Shown in pieces: positions 9,462-17,920 of a stretch of DNA of 64,000 nucleotides (its first letter is position 1; every line of letters begins with the position of its first letter). Source of the stretch: Mastigocoleus testarum BC008 (lineage in GTDB: Bacteria > Cyanobacteriota > Cyanobacteriia > Cyanobacteriales > Nostocaceae); NCBI RefSeq assembly GCF_001456025.1, contig NZ_LMTZ01000151.1, positions 127,005-191,004 of the forward strand, written 5' to 3'. The notes under the pieces were generated by a model. It was not told the origin of the DNA and searched no databases. It saw nothing but the letters and a program-made list of their open reading frames with translations. A program made the position numbers and the translations under genes.

Positions 9462-10010
9462 CTAAGACTGTGGAAAAATTATAAATAGAAGTACAAGAAT
9501 TGCACTGTAGCTTAATGCATTGGCAATTAGTACGGTGAGCACCAGATTTGTATTTAGTATTTTTTTCCTACTATTGCGTCGAGAGTATCTAGCGATTGGC
9601 GGTAGTTGAGTTTTAAGTGTTAGAGTAATCTCTTCTCGCAGGGAGAAAATCAAAAACTTTAAAAGTACTAGTTTCATTAAAAATGTGAAAAAGAAAGCTA
9701 CTGAAGCAAAAACAACTACAGAACCGAGCACTTCGCCAGATGAGGACAACCGGTTGAAAAAGACAAAATTAATTAGTTCTAGTCTCCAAGAATCGGGTAA
9801 AAATGGTTCGATTTGAAAACATATAAACCAGCCGATAGCGCTGGAAAAGAAGTTAATGCAAACCGCATAAAAAGTGCTACTTTTTTTATCAAAGTTGAGC
9901 CGGATATTTAAGATATAAGCCTCAATGGGAATTGCGACTAGCAAGAATAGTATGTCGAACAAAATTATTCCGAGTGGAAAAACTTCCGGAATTTGGAAAG
10001 CTTCAAACAT
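9462..10010 (-). CDS. fraC: Filament integrity protein FraC
   Basis: A 182-residue integral membrane protein with four or five helices (GIILFDILFLLVAIPIEAYI, FYAVCINFFSSAIGWFICF, VVVFASVAFFFTFLMKLVLL, VLTVLIANALSYSAILVLLF). Size, topology and position as first gene before a FraD-like and a FraE-like gene match FraC of Anabaena, a septum-located protein needed for filament integrity and intercellular molecular exchange. The ATG at 10010 opens directly with MFEAFQIPEVFPLG. Presence of this gene set is one reason to call the host filamentous. The promoter should lie in 10011-10567, shared with a divergent gene. Confidence 0.83.
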   Translation of the reverse strand: MFEAFQIPEVFPLGIILFDILFLLVAIPIEAYILNIRLNFDKKSSTFYAVCINFFSSAIGWFICFQIEPFLPDSWRLELINFVFFNRLSSSGEVLGSVVVFASVAFFFTFLMKLVLLKFLIFSLREEITLTLKTQLPPIARYSRRNSRKKILNTNLVLTVLIANALSYSAILVLLFIIFPQS

Positions 10011-10567
10011 AAGTTAGTGTTTGGGTAAGGTGTAACTCGAGAAGATTTAGCTGAGTTGACTAAACGCTGGTAGCTACTTCACCCTCATAGAATAAGGGTT
10101 TTAGTAAAAACTTGGTAGTTATTTACCAGCAAAATTAAACAGCGAGTACAAGGTATTTGTTACAGATTACACAATAAGCTGCAGATCGTAGAAATCGATC
10201 TATCAAACTGGATAAACATTACGTTGTTATTTGCCAATTGGATTTTAGTTATAAAACTGGCACAGCATAGCATACGGATAAAGAAAATTATCGCATTTTG
10301 CTTATATTGCAGAACATTCAATCAAATCAAAACTATCTGGCGGAAGGAATTTATCTTAAGGAGTAATAATTTTTATTGTCCTTGGATTAATTTTTATTTT
10401 TTCTTTATTCTTTTTATCTGCTGACTGTTGGATGATCGCTTCTAAATTCTGTTTTCGAAGATTTGTATGATTTGTCGCAAACGGGAAAGCTTAATTTATA
10501 TAATGCTTTCTGATAGTACTAGACCTTCGGTATTATGTAAGACTGCCACATTACAGCTTTTGGACAG
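10011..10567. other. Divergent intergenic region upstream of fraC
   Basis: About 560 bp between fraC and the P-loop gene, reading away from each other. AT-rich. I looked for a cobalamin riboswitch because of the BtuR-like gene downstream and found no B12 box or the expected paired elements. No RNA gene or reliable promoter could be named. Confidence 0.45.
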
Positions 10568-11704
10568 ATGATAAGGAATGGCATAGGTATCAAGACTGCA
10601 CAAGTACGCCCCTCAAGGCTTACTGGTCAAATACACGTCTACGATGGTGCAGGAAAAGGTAAATCCCAGGCTGCTTTGGGCGTAGTTTTGCGTTCAATTG
10701 GTTTGGGAATTAATTCCCAAGGTAATTTTGAACGAGTGTTGTTAGTGCGGTTTTTAAAAGGTCCAGAAAGAAGTTACGACGAAGATGGAGCTATTGCTGC
10801 ATTACAAAGTGGCTTTCCTCACTTAATTGACCAAGTCCGTACTGGTAGAGCAGAATTTTTTGGTCCAGATGAAATTACTCTATTCGACCGGGTTGAAGCT
10901 GCACGGGGCTGGGATGTAGCTAAAGGTGCGATCGCATCCCATTTATATTCAGTTGTAGTTTTAGATGAAATTAACCCCATTATGGATTTGGGTTTGCTGG
11001 ATGTGGATGAAGTTATCAAAACCCTCAAATCTAAACCCCAGGAATTAGAAATTATTACTACCGGACGAGCAGCACCACAAAAGTTATTGGATATTGCTGA
11101 TTTACATTCAGAAATGAAACCATTGGATCATCCAATAGCTGAAGCCCAAGGAATTCAGGGAATTGAAATTTATACAGGCTCCGGTAAAGGTAAATCTACC
11201 AGTGCTTTGGGTAAAGCTTTACAAGCTATTGGACGGGGAATTAATCATCCCGGTTCGACTCGGGTATTAATTATGCAATGGCTTAAAGGTGGTAGTGGCT
11301 ATACAGAAGACGCAGCAATTTCGGCATTACAGCAATCATACCCAGAAGTTGTAGACCATCAACGTTGTGGACGAGATGCGATTGTTTGGCGTAACTGTCG
11401 TCAAGAATTGGATTATGTAGAAGCAGAAAGGGGTTGGGAAATAGCTAAAACAGCTATCGCTTCGGGATTATATAAAACAATTATTTTGGACGAACTCAAT
11501 CCCACGGTTGACTTGGAATTATTACCCGTCGAACCAATTGTCCACGCTTTGCTCCGTAAACCCAAGGATACAGAAATCATCATTACTGGGCGCTGTCAAA
11601 ATCAACCAGCTTACTTTGATTTAGCTAGCATTCACTCCGAAGTTTACTGTCATAAACATTATGCCAACCAGGGAGTAGAACTTAAACAGGGGGTAGATTT
11701 TTAG
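10568..11704 (+). CDS. Tandem BtuR/CobO-like P-loop protein
   Basis: Two homologous halves of about 175 residues, each resembling cob(I)alamin adenosyltransferases of the BtuR/CobO family. Half one has Walker A GAGKGKSQAA (about residues 27-36) and DEINPIMDLGLL; half two has GSGKGKSTSA (about 206-215) and DELNPTVDLELL. Each half also has a basic-acidic segment (VLLVRFLKGP..YDEDGA, VLIMQWLKGG..YTEDAA). BtuR enzymes are single-domain and use ATP to adenosylate cobalamin; whether the fused form does so is unproven, because no cobalamin gene is nearby. Both P-loops look intact, so both halves may bind ATP. The start at ATG 10568 has only a weak ribosome site. Confidence 0.8.
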   Translation: MIRNGIGIKTAQVRPSRLTGQIHVYDGAGKGKSQAALGVVLRSIGLGINSQGNFERVLLVRFLKGPERSYDEDGAIAALQSGFPHLIDQVRTGRAEFFGPDEITLFDRVEAARGWDVAKGAIASHLYSVVVLDEINPIMDLGLLDVDEVIKTLKSKPQELEIITTGRAAPQKLLDIADLHSEMKPLDHPIAEAQGIQGIEIYTGSGKGKSTSALGKALQAIGRGINHPGSTRVLIMQWLKGGSGYTEDAAISALQQSYPEVVDHQRCGRDAIVWRNCRQELDYVEAERGWEIAKTAIASGLYKTIILDELNPTVDLELLPVEPIVHALLRKPKDTEIIITGRCQNQPAYFDLASIHSEVYCHKHYANQGVELKQGVDF

Positions 11705-11767
11705 AATGTTGAGAGATCTAGATAGAAAGAGAAAAGTAGCAACTATAAGCAAATAAGGATAATCTTC

Positions 11768-11878
11768 GTGGAAAACATTAATAATCTTGATTTAGTTACA
11801 GGGGGAGTTGCTGTTGCAATCCTACTTGGTGGTTTTCTGATGATGTTTACAACTGTATTTACTACTAAAAATAAATAG
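11768..11878 (+). CDS. Small single-helix membrane peptide, unknown
   Basis: A 36-residue frame starting at GTG with AAGGAT eight bases upstream. The sequence begins VENINNLDLVTGGVAVAILL and continues through a hydrophobic stretch to FTTKNK, giving one membrane helix with a short polar tail. It resembles in size and layout the small subunits of thylakoid complexes, but it does not match psbM, psbT, petG, petL, petM, petN or psaM as I know them. It lies 63 bp after the P-loop gene and before a strong terminator, so it is probably the last gene of that transcript. Confidence 0.5.
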   Translation: MENINNLDLVTGGVAVAILLGGFLMMFTTVFTTKNK

Positions 11879-12036
11879 TGCAGTAGTAATGGAGGATTTA
11901 TTTAGATTCTTTCCTGGATCGGGAAAATGATGGAGGAAATGAGAATATCAGCGGAACTAACGGTTAGGTGTTTAACAACTCCCATCTAATGCCTTATGCA
12001 GTTATTAGCTATCATTTACGTGGATTTTAAATAATT

Positions 12037-12067
12037 AAAAAAAGGGGAAGTGAAACTTCCCCTTTTT
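12037..12067. terminator. Strong intrinsic terminator
   Basis: GGGGAAG (12044-12050) pairs perfectly with CTTCCCC (12056-12062) across a five-base loop, preceded by a run of A and followed by six T. It can work on either strand. It ends the transcript of the P-loop gene and the small membrane peptide. Confidence 0.88.
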
Positions 12068-12966
12068 TCTGTGTTCGAATTAACAAGTGAAAATACTTGA
12101 TTTTAATTAATTTTAAAGATTATTTTTACTATTCCTCCCACAACTATGAAGTGAGAAAATAGAAAACACTAGTGTCTATAAAATCGACCTTTTTTTTGAT
12201 TTCTGGTCTTTTCAAACTAATTTCACATATAGTAATGACTTCCAATTAGTGCAAAAAAAAATACCATCCTTGTCATTATTTAAAAAAGCTCATATTTATT
12301 AAAAACTGCATTTAGGTATAATCAATAAAACACTAAATCAAGATTTGTTCCGACTTGTTTCCTATTATACGATTTATTGTTTTTTGATTTTTATACTTGT
12401 GGCTAGAGATTAAGCGCCTAAATTATCTCCTAAGGAGACTTAAGAGTAAAAAAATATGTCTGTTTTATAGCAATTTTGCTACTTAGTATAATTTACTATG
12501 GTAGTATAACCGGTTTGCATCAATTGAAAAAAATTTGATATAGATATTAAATAAACTATGCCTAGGATTTATCTGAGGTGTTTTTGCGATGATGTAAACA
12601 ATCAAAATTCTGTCTAGAAAGCGTGTAACTCACGTACAAATATTTTTGCAATCCTGGTAAGTAAAAGTGTTATTTATACACAAGCAGTTCTAAAGAAATG
12701 ATGAATTATGGGAACACATTCATTTATTTTCGATTTAGGGTGCTTTACTAAAAATAGATTTTAAAACAAGCGTTTAGGGTTTCAATCTCTCTTAACAGTA
12801 TTAAGTTGCAAAATACCGATGAAAACGCGGATTTAGTATCATTAATCCGCTAAAATCACTTTTAGGCAGTGTGGATTTTTTATAAAACTAGACAGATTTT
12901 CTTTACTTTTATATTTTACTAAAACTCGTCTGCCTGTAAATTTTCTTTTGTGTTCCCAAGATAGTT
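12068..12966. other. Long intergenic leader of the GAF protein
   Basis: About 900 bp of AT-rich DNA before the GAF protein. It contains the short palindrome TCTCCTAAGGAGAC (about 12426-12440) followed by many A, and several T tracts. No coding frame of note. A long untranslated leader or promoter is likely here, but I cannot place a start site. Confidence 0.45.
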
Positions 12967-15900
12967 ATGCAAAATAATCCAAAAATGTCTAACAGAGGTC
13001 AAGAAATTTCTCGTCCAGAGCGACATATCTCTGACTATTTATCCGATGATATTACTAAAGCAATCATTGAAGACGTGCATCAAGAAGTATTTACTTACGA
13101 GCAAAATCTTGAAATAGATTGGACAGAGTATTTTACTGATGCGGTTAGACTGATTCGGGCTTCTTTAAAAGAAGAAGATATTCTCGGGACCACTGTGGAA
13201 GAAGTGCGTCGAGTACTCGATTCCGATCGGGTAGTAGTTTATGGACTCAGTTCAAAGTCTAAAGGAACGATAATTGCAGAATCAACTGCTCCAGGTATTT
13301 CAAGAGCTTTAGGAAGAACAATTGAGGACCCCTGCTTTGATGCAGAATATATCCATAAGTATGAGAACGGTCGGATCAGGGCTACCGATAACATTTATGA
13401 AGCAGGTTTAAATCCGTGTTACATCAACCAACTTGAAACACTACAAGTAAAGTCGAATCTAGTAGCACCGATTATCAACCAGGGAAAGCTATTGGGTTTG
13501 TTAGTAGCACATCAATGTTCTCAACCACGCCAATGGCAACAGCATGAAATCAGGTGGATATCCCAGATTGCAATGCAGGTGGGATTTGCTCTGGATAATG
13601 CCAAACTTTTAGCAGAAGCAGAACACTTTCGCCAGCAAGCAGAACTTGAGAAGAAATGGACGCAGTATTTCAATGACACTGTTAAAGTTATTCATGCTTC
13701 CGTCAACAAAGAAGATATTCTCAAAACCAGCGTAGAAGAAGTACGTCGAATAATAGAATGCGAGCGTGTGGTGGTTTATGGACCGAACCCAAATTCTGAT
13801 GAAGTCGTTCTTGCTGAGTCAGTAGCTCCAGGATGGCCAAAATCCGCAGAAATTACTACTAACGATCCCTGCTTTGAAGCGAAATATGTCGATCAATACG
13901 AAAATGGTCGTGTTGTATCGATGGATAATATTTACGAACAGAACTTGAGTTCTTGTCATATTCAGCAACTAGAAAAACTTTCAGTTAAGGCGAACTTGGT
14001 CGCGCCAATTATAAAACAGGGCAAGCTTATGGGTTTACTGATTGCCCATCAATGTTCTGATACGCGTAATTGGCAAGAACATGAGATAAATTGGTTTTCG
14101 CAAGTCGCGATGCAAATAGGTTTTGCCATTGAAAACGCTAAACTGAATGCAAAAACTTCAGATCTGCGCCACGAAAAAGATATTGAAACTGAATGGACCA
14201 AGTATTTTACCCAGACAGTCAGACTTATTCGGGCTTCTTTAAAGGAAGAAGATATTCTCAGAACCACTGTTGAAGAAGTTCGTCGAGTACTAGAATGCGA
14301 TAGCGTTTTGGTCTACGGACTAAGACCAGAAGCTGAGGGCGTGGTAATTGCCGAATCAGTTGCTCCTCGATGGACTAAAGCTTTGGGAATGACAATGAAA
14401 GACCCTTGCTTGGAAGTACAGTACATCGAGAAGTACCGCAATGGTCGCGTTAGGGTTACAGATAATATCTACGAAGCCGGCTTTAGTGCTTGTTATATTC
14501 GCCAACTTGAGAAAATCGATATCAAGGCAAATATTATCACGCCAATAATCTATGAAGATAAACTGCTGGGTTTATTAGTTGCAAATCAGTGCTCTGGACC
14601 CCGTCAATGGTTATCTTATGAGGTTAGATGGTTATCTCAGATTGCGATGCAGGTAGGTTTTGCAATTGATAATGCCAAACTTATTGCCACAACTTCTGAT
14701 ATTTGTCAGCAAACAGATATTGAAACTGAATGGACTAGTTACTTCACTCAAACAGTAAAACTGATTCGGGATTCTTTAAATAAAGAAGATATTCTCAAAA
14801 CAAGTGTCGAAGAAGTACGCCGAGTTATGGGATGCGATCGAGTGGTTATCTATGGTCTGGATTCGGAATCCATGGGAATAGTCACTGCAGAATCAGTGGC
14901 TCCAAGGTGGAGTAAATCCTTGGGAGCGATGATTGAAGACCCCTGTTTTGCAAGTAGGTATATTGAAAAATACCGGAATGGTCGTGTTATCGCAATTGGT
15001 AATGTTTATGAAGCTAGTCTTACCCCCTGTTATATCGAGCAACTAGAAAGATTTGAAGTTAAGGCAAATTTAGTTGCGCCAATTATTCACGAAGGTAAGC
15101 TTATGGGTTTGTTAATAGCCCATGAGTGTTCCCAAGCCCGTGAATGGTTACCCCATGAAGTTAGGTGGTTTTCCCAGATCGCGACACAAGTAGGTTTTGC
15201 TCTGGAAAATGCCGCACTTTCGGCAAAAACTTCACTTCTTCGCCAAGAGAAAAATGTTGAAGATGAGTGGACAAAGTATTTTACACAGACTGTGAGACTG
15301 ATTCGTTCTTCCCTAAAGGAAGAAGATATCCTCAAAACTACTGTAGAAGAAGTACGCCGAGTTATTGAATGTGACAGCGTTTTGGTCTATGGGCTCAAAC
15401 CAGAAGCTCAAGGAGTGGTAATTGCAGAGTCAGTAGGTCGTCGATGGACTAGGGCTTTGGGGATGACTATGAAAGACCCTTGCTTAGAAGCAAAGTATAT
15501 TGAAAAATACCGTAATGGTCGCGTTAGGGTTGTTGACAATATCTATGAAGCTGGTTTTACTGCTTGTTACATTGAGCAACTTGAGAAAATTGACATTAAG
15601 GCAAATATAATCACGCCAATTATTCATGAAGATAAGTTGCTGGGTTTATTAGTTGCAAGTCAGTGTTCCGGACCCCGTGAGTGGCTTTCTCATGAAGTGA
15701 GATGGTTATCTCAGATTGCAATGCAAGTGGGTTTCGCTATTGAAAATGCTCAAGTCTCAGAAAGTAGAATTCAAACTTACCAGGTGTTCAAAAAAGATGC
15801 ACCCGTACAACATTCTCAACAAGAAGACTTCCAAGAATTGATTGCTGAATTGCTCAAGGATAATGAAAATAGTTTTAAAGCATTTTCTACTAAAGCTTTG

Positions 15901-16713
15901 AACCTATCAGAATTTGTTACTGTGGCTTTGAAGCAAATTCAAGGGGTTAGTGATGGGGCTAAAGGTGTAGCAACTACAGCTAGACAAGCAGAACATCAAG
16001 TGAAGCGAAATCATCAGTCCTTACAAGAAGCGCAGAAAAACGTAAAAAGTATACTGCAAAGTATTTCTGCTCATCATGAGGCGGTAGTATATGGCGCGCA
16101 GAAAGTCAAGCAAGTAAGTGAGGACTGTCAAAGGCTTTCTGTTCTAATAGATGAAGTTTCGACCAAGCTAAATAAGCAAATAAATAGTCAAAATATAAAT
16201 GCAGCGATCGCCAAAAGCGAGTTGGAAAATAGCGAACAAGAATTGTTAGTTTCCAACGCAGAAGAAACAGAAACTACGGAGAAGGAACTAATTAATACAG
16301 TTGCACAAACCCAATCCCTACTGACTACTGTTACCAAAGAAATCAATCATATATCTGGAACCATGGAAACCGGTAGCCAGCAAACATCAACTTGGACAAA
16401 ATCGTTGAAAAATAATGAGTTACAGATATATCACATCTCTACCATAAATACTCGGGCAGGTAGATTAGTAGAGAAAATAACCCAAGCTGCAACGAATCAG
16501 ATACGTTCTTCTGATGAAGCAAGACAACATATACTTTCGGCTAGTACTGTTGCTCGTAAAATATCTGAACAATCACAGGCTTTAACGAAATGGTTTACTC
16601 AACTTTCTACGTTTGCTCAAGACAATATCCAAAAAGCTGAGTTTTGGGAGAATATTAAACGCTTTTTGCATTCTTCCCATACCTTGGTAACAGGTTTGAC
16701 AGAGAAGAAGTAA
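12967..16713 (+). CDS. Five-GAF photoreceptor-like protein with degenerate MCP tail
   Basis: The 1248 residues hold five GAF domains of about 179 residues each (roughly starting at 50, 228, 407, 586 and 765), then a coiled-coil tail (about 935-1248). Each GAF has a DPC(F/L) motif and, 28 residues later, a second Cys. GAF1, 2 and 4 have DPCF, as in DXCF cyanobacteriochromes; GAF3 and 5 have DPCL. The second Cys is followed by His only in GAF2 (SSCHIQQ) and by Tyr in the others. In PixJ-type receptors this Cys-His anchors the bilin, so GAF2 is the best candidate chromophore site. The tail resembles a chemoreceptor signalling hairpin, but its tip is eroded. No membrane helix is seen. It is transcribed alone. 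Confidence 0.85.
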   Translation: MQNNPKMSNRGQEISRPERHISDYLSDDITKAIIEDVHQEVFTYEQNLEIDWTEYFTDAVRLIRASLKEEDILGTTVEEVRRVLDSDRVVVYGLSSKSKGTIIAESTAPGISRALGRTIEDPCFDAEYIHKYENGRIRATDNIYEAGLNPCYINQLETLQVKSNLVAPIINQGKLLGLLVAHQCSQPRQWQQHEIRWISQIAMQVGFALDNAKLLAEAEHFRQQAELEKKWTQYFNDTVKVIHASVNKEDILKTSVEEVRRIIECERVVVYGPNPNSDEVVLAESVAPGWPKSAEITTNDPCFEAKYVDQYENGRVVSMDNIYEQNLSSCHIQQLEKLSVKANLVAPIIKQGKLMGLLIAHQCSDTRNWQEHEINWFSQVAMQIGFAIENAKLNAKTSDLRHEKDIETEWTKYFTQTVRLIRASLKEEDILRTTVEEVRRVLECDSVLVYGLRPEAEGVVIAESVAPRWTKALGMTMKDPCLEVQYIEKYRNGRVRVTDNIYEAGFSACYIRQLEKIDIKANIITPIIYEDKLLGLLVANQCSGPRQWLSYEVRWLSQIAMQVGFAIDNAKLIATTSDICQQTDIETEWTSYFTQTVKLIRDSLNKEDILKTSVEEVRRVMGCDRVVIYGLDSESMGIVTAESVAPRWSKSLGAMIEDPCFASRYIEKYRNGRVIAIGNVYEASLTPCYIEQLERFEVKANLVAPIIHEGKLMGLLIAHECSQAREWLPHEVRWFSQIATQVGFALENAALSAKTSLLRQEKNVEDEWTKYFTQTVRLIRSSLKEEDILKTTVEEVRRVIECDSVLVYGLKPEAQGVVIAESVGRRWTRALGMTMKDPCLEAKYIEKYRNGRVRVVDNIYEAGFTACYIEQLEKIDIKANIITPIIHEDKLLGLLVASQCSGPREWLSHEVRWLSQIAMQVGFAIENAQVSESRIQTYQVFKKDAPVQHSQQEDFQELIAELLKDNENSFKAFSTKALNLSEFVTVALKQIQGVSDGAKGVATTARQAEHQVKRNHQSLQEAQKNVKSILQSISAHHEAVVYGAQKVKQVSEDCQRLSVLIDEVSTKLNKQINSQNINAAIAKSELENSEQELLVSNAEETETTEKELINTVAQTQSLLTTVTKEINHISGTMETGSQQTSTWTKSLKNNELQIYHISTINTRAGRLVEKITQAATNQIRSSDEARQHILSASTVARKISEQSQALTKWFTQLSTFAQDNIQKAEFWENIKRFLHSSHTLVTGLTEKK

Positions 16714-17059
16714 GTTGATTGATTTGTCTGAAATTTAGATTTTTGTCTAAAAATTTCTGTCTATAAAATTCTGTCAGTTGATTGCATAGTGTTTAATTGA
16801 GTAATAATTGGAACATTTAAAAAATACAGTGTGCCTGCTACTTCACTCTTATTTCCCATTTTTGGGGAGTAGGAGTGATTTGTATTCTGAGTTCGCTAAT
16901 ATTAAATCTGATAGTCGGCAGTAATAGCACAATATTCGTTTACTAGACATACAGAATTTTCAACTTATACAGGTCAGCCATTCCAATTCATTTTCATCCC
17001 TGGAGTTCTTTCTCTAATACTTCCATTGATGCATGCTAATACGTAAAAACTTAGACCTG
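16714..17059. other. Intergenic, convergent
   Basis: About 345 bp between convergent genes. It begins with imperfect direct repeats of the type TTTGTCTGAAAT, TTTTGTCTAAAAAT, TTCTGTCTATAA (16722-16766). No gene and no clear terminator hairpin. Confidence 0.4.
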
Positions 17060-17344
17060 TTAGTTACTTCTATGACGTCGTTGAGTTTGAAGCCAAATGA
17101 TAATTCCTGTAATTGCGAGTGTCAAAAGACCAAAAGCATTGAGAAAAGGATAAATTATCTCAAAATTAATCCGACCGAATTTTCCCCTATGTAATTCTAG
17201 TAACCAGAGAAATTCTTCTCCTTTACCGGTTATTACTGCTACTTGAAATAAAGACCCTGTAATCAAGCTGAGTATTATAGGGAACAACATTATTGGAGCA
17301 AAGTAATAGTGAAGTTGACGGATATGAATTTTTTTTATTTCCAT
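17060..17344 (-). CDS. Small PepSY-type membrane protein
   Basis: A 94-residue protein with two membrane helices (YYFAPIMLFPIILSLITGSL, about 14-33, and PFLNAFGLLTLAITGIIIWL, about 66-85) joined by a loop with HRGKFGRINFE. The layout IRQLHYYFAPIMLFPIILSLITG resembles the first membrane segment of PepSY-associated membrane proteins, which in larger forms act in iron or copper metabolism. It lies on the same strand as the RND efflux genes and may be a distal member of that transcript. Function is not established. Confidence 0.6.
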   Translation of the reverse strand: MEIKKIHIRQLHYYFAPIMLFPIILSLITGSLFQVAVITGKGEEFLWLLELHRGKFGRINFEIIYPFLNAFGLLTLAITGIIIWLQTQRRHRSN

Positions 17345-17404
17345 ATTGAATGTGTATTAGTTACTCGTAGCGAAGAGAATCAAGATAAAACAAACTAAAA
17401 ATAT

Positions 17405-17797
17405 TTACCTGTATATCCATCGCTTGATCGAAAATAGTGAAATAGGTACAGCGAACAACAGAAGGAAAATTAATTCTTCTGGTTGTGGGAGAAAATTTAT
17501 GTTGTTGATTTCTGACCTTATCACTGAATTAAAATTTTTTTCTTTCTGAGTTATATTAATTTTTGTCTGAGATGAAGACAGGGGTTTTTCCTGTATTTTT
17601 AATTTTGGTATAACTTCTTGAGGAATATCCTCTGTTGATTTGTCTTCTATTTTTGCCTTACTTGGTTTATTCCGTATGTGAAGGCGTTTGTCGTGAGCCA
17701 ATAAAGGTCTACTTTCTGTTAGTATTATTACGCCAACTATTGCACTAATAAATTTTTTTTTACTGATGTTCGACTTCATATATTTCATTGAAAACAC
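17405..17797 (-). CDS. Hypothetical exported protein with C-terminal anchor
   Basis: A 130-residue protein of unknown family. The N-terminus has a hydrophobic segment (KFISAIVGVIILTESRPLLA, about 15-34), followed by a His/Lys-rich stretch (HDKRLHIRNK), a polar middle, and a C-terminal membrane helix ELIFLLLFAVPISLFSIKRW ending with basic residues. A Pro-Gln-Pro-Glu just before the last helix recalls sorting-type tails (PEP-CTERM-like: PQPEELIFLLLF..KRW), though I would not insist. The frame opens with GTG at 17797, with ATG codons 9 and 18 bases later that are equally plausible. It lies between the RND pump and the PepSY-like protein on the same strand. Confidence 0.55.
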   Translation of the reverse strand: MFSMKYMKSNISKKKFISAIVGVIILTESRPLLAHDKRLHIRNKPSKAKIEDKSTEDIPQEVIPKLKIQEKPLSSSQTKINITQKEKNFNSVIRSEINNINFLPQPEELIFLLLFAVPISLFSIKRWIYR

Positions 17798-17920
17798 TTA
17801 CATTAAAAGTCCAGAAAACTATTTTTTGTTTCAACAGAAGCTAGATACAGTGTGATAATTATTTTTACAAATAATTCGTAATATTTACTATCGTTTAGCA
17901 ATCATTTATTCTCGAAAAAA

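Noticed and set aside
10011..10567. Cobalamin riboswitch before the BtuR-like gene
   Set aside because: Only a short CTGCCAC match; no B12 box and no paired core.
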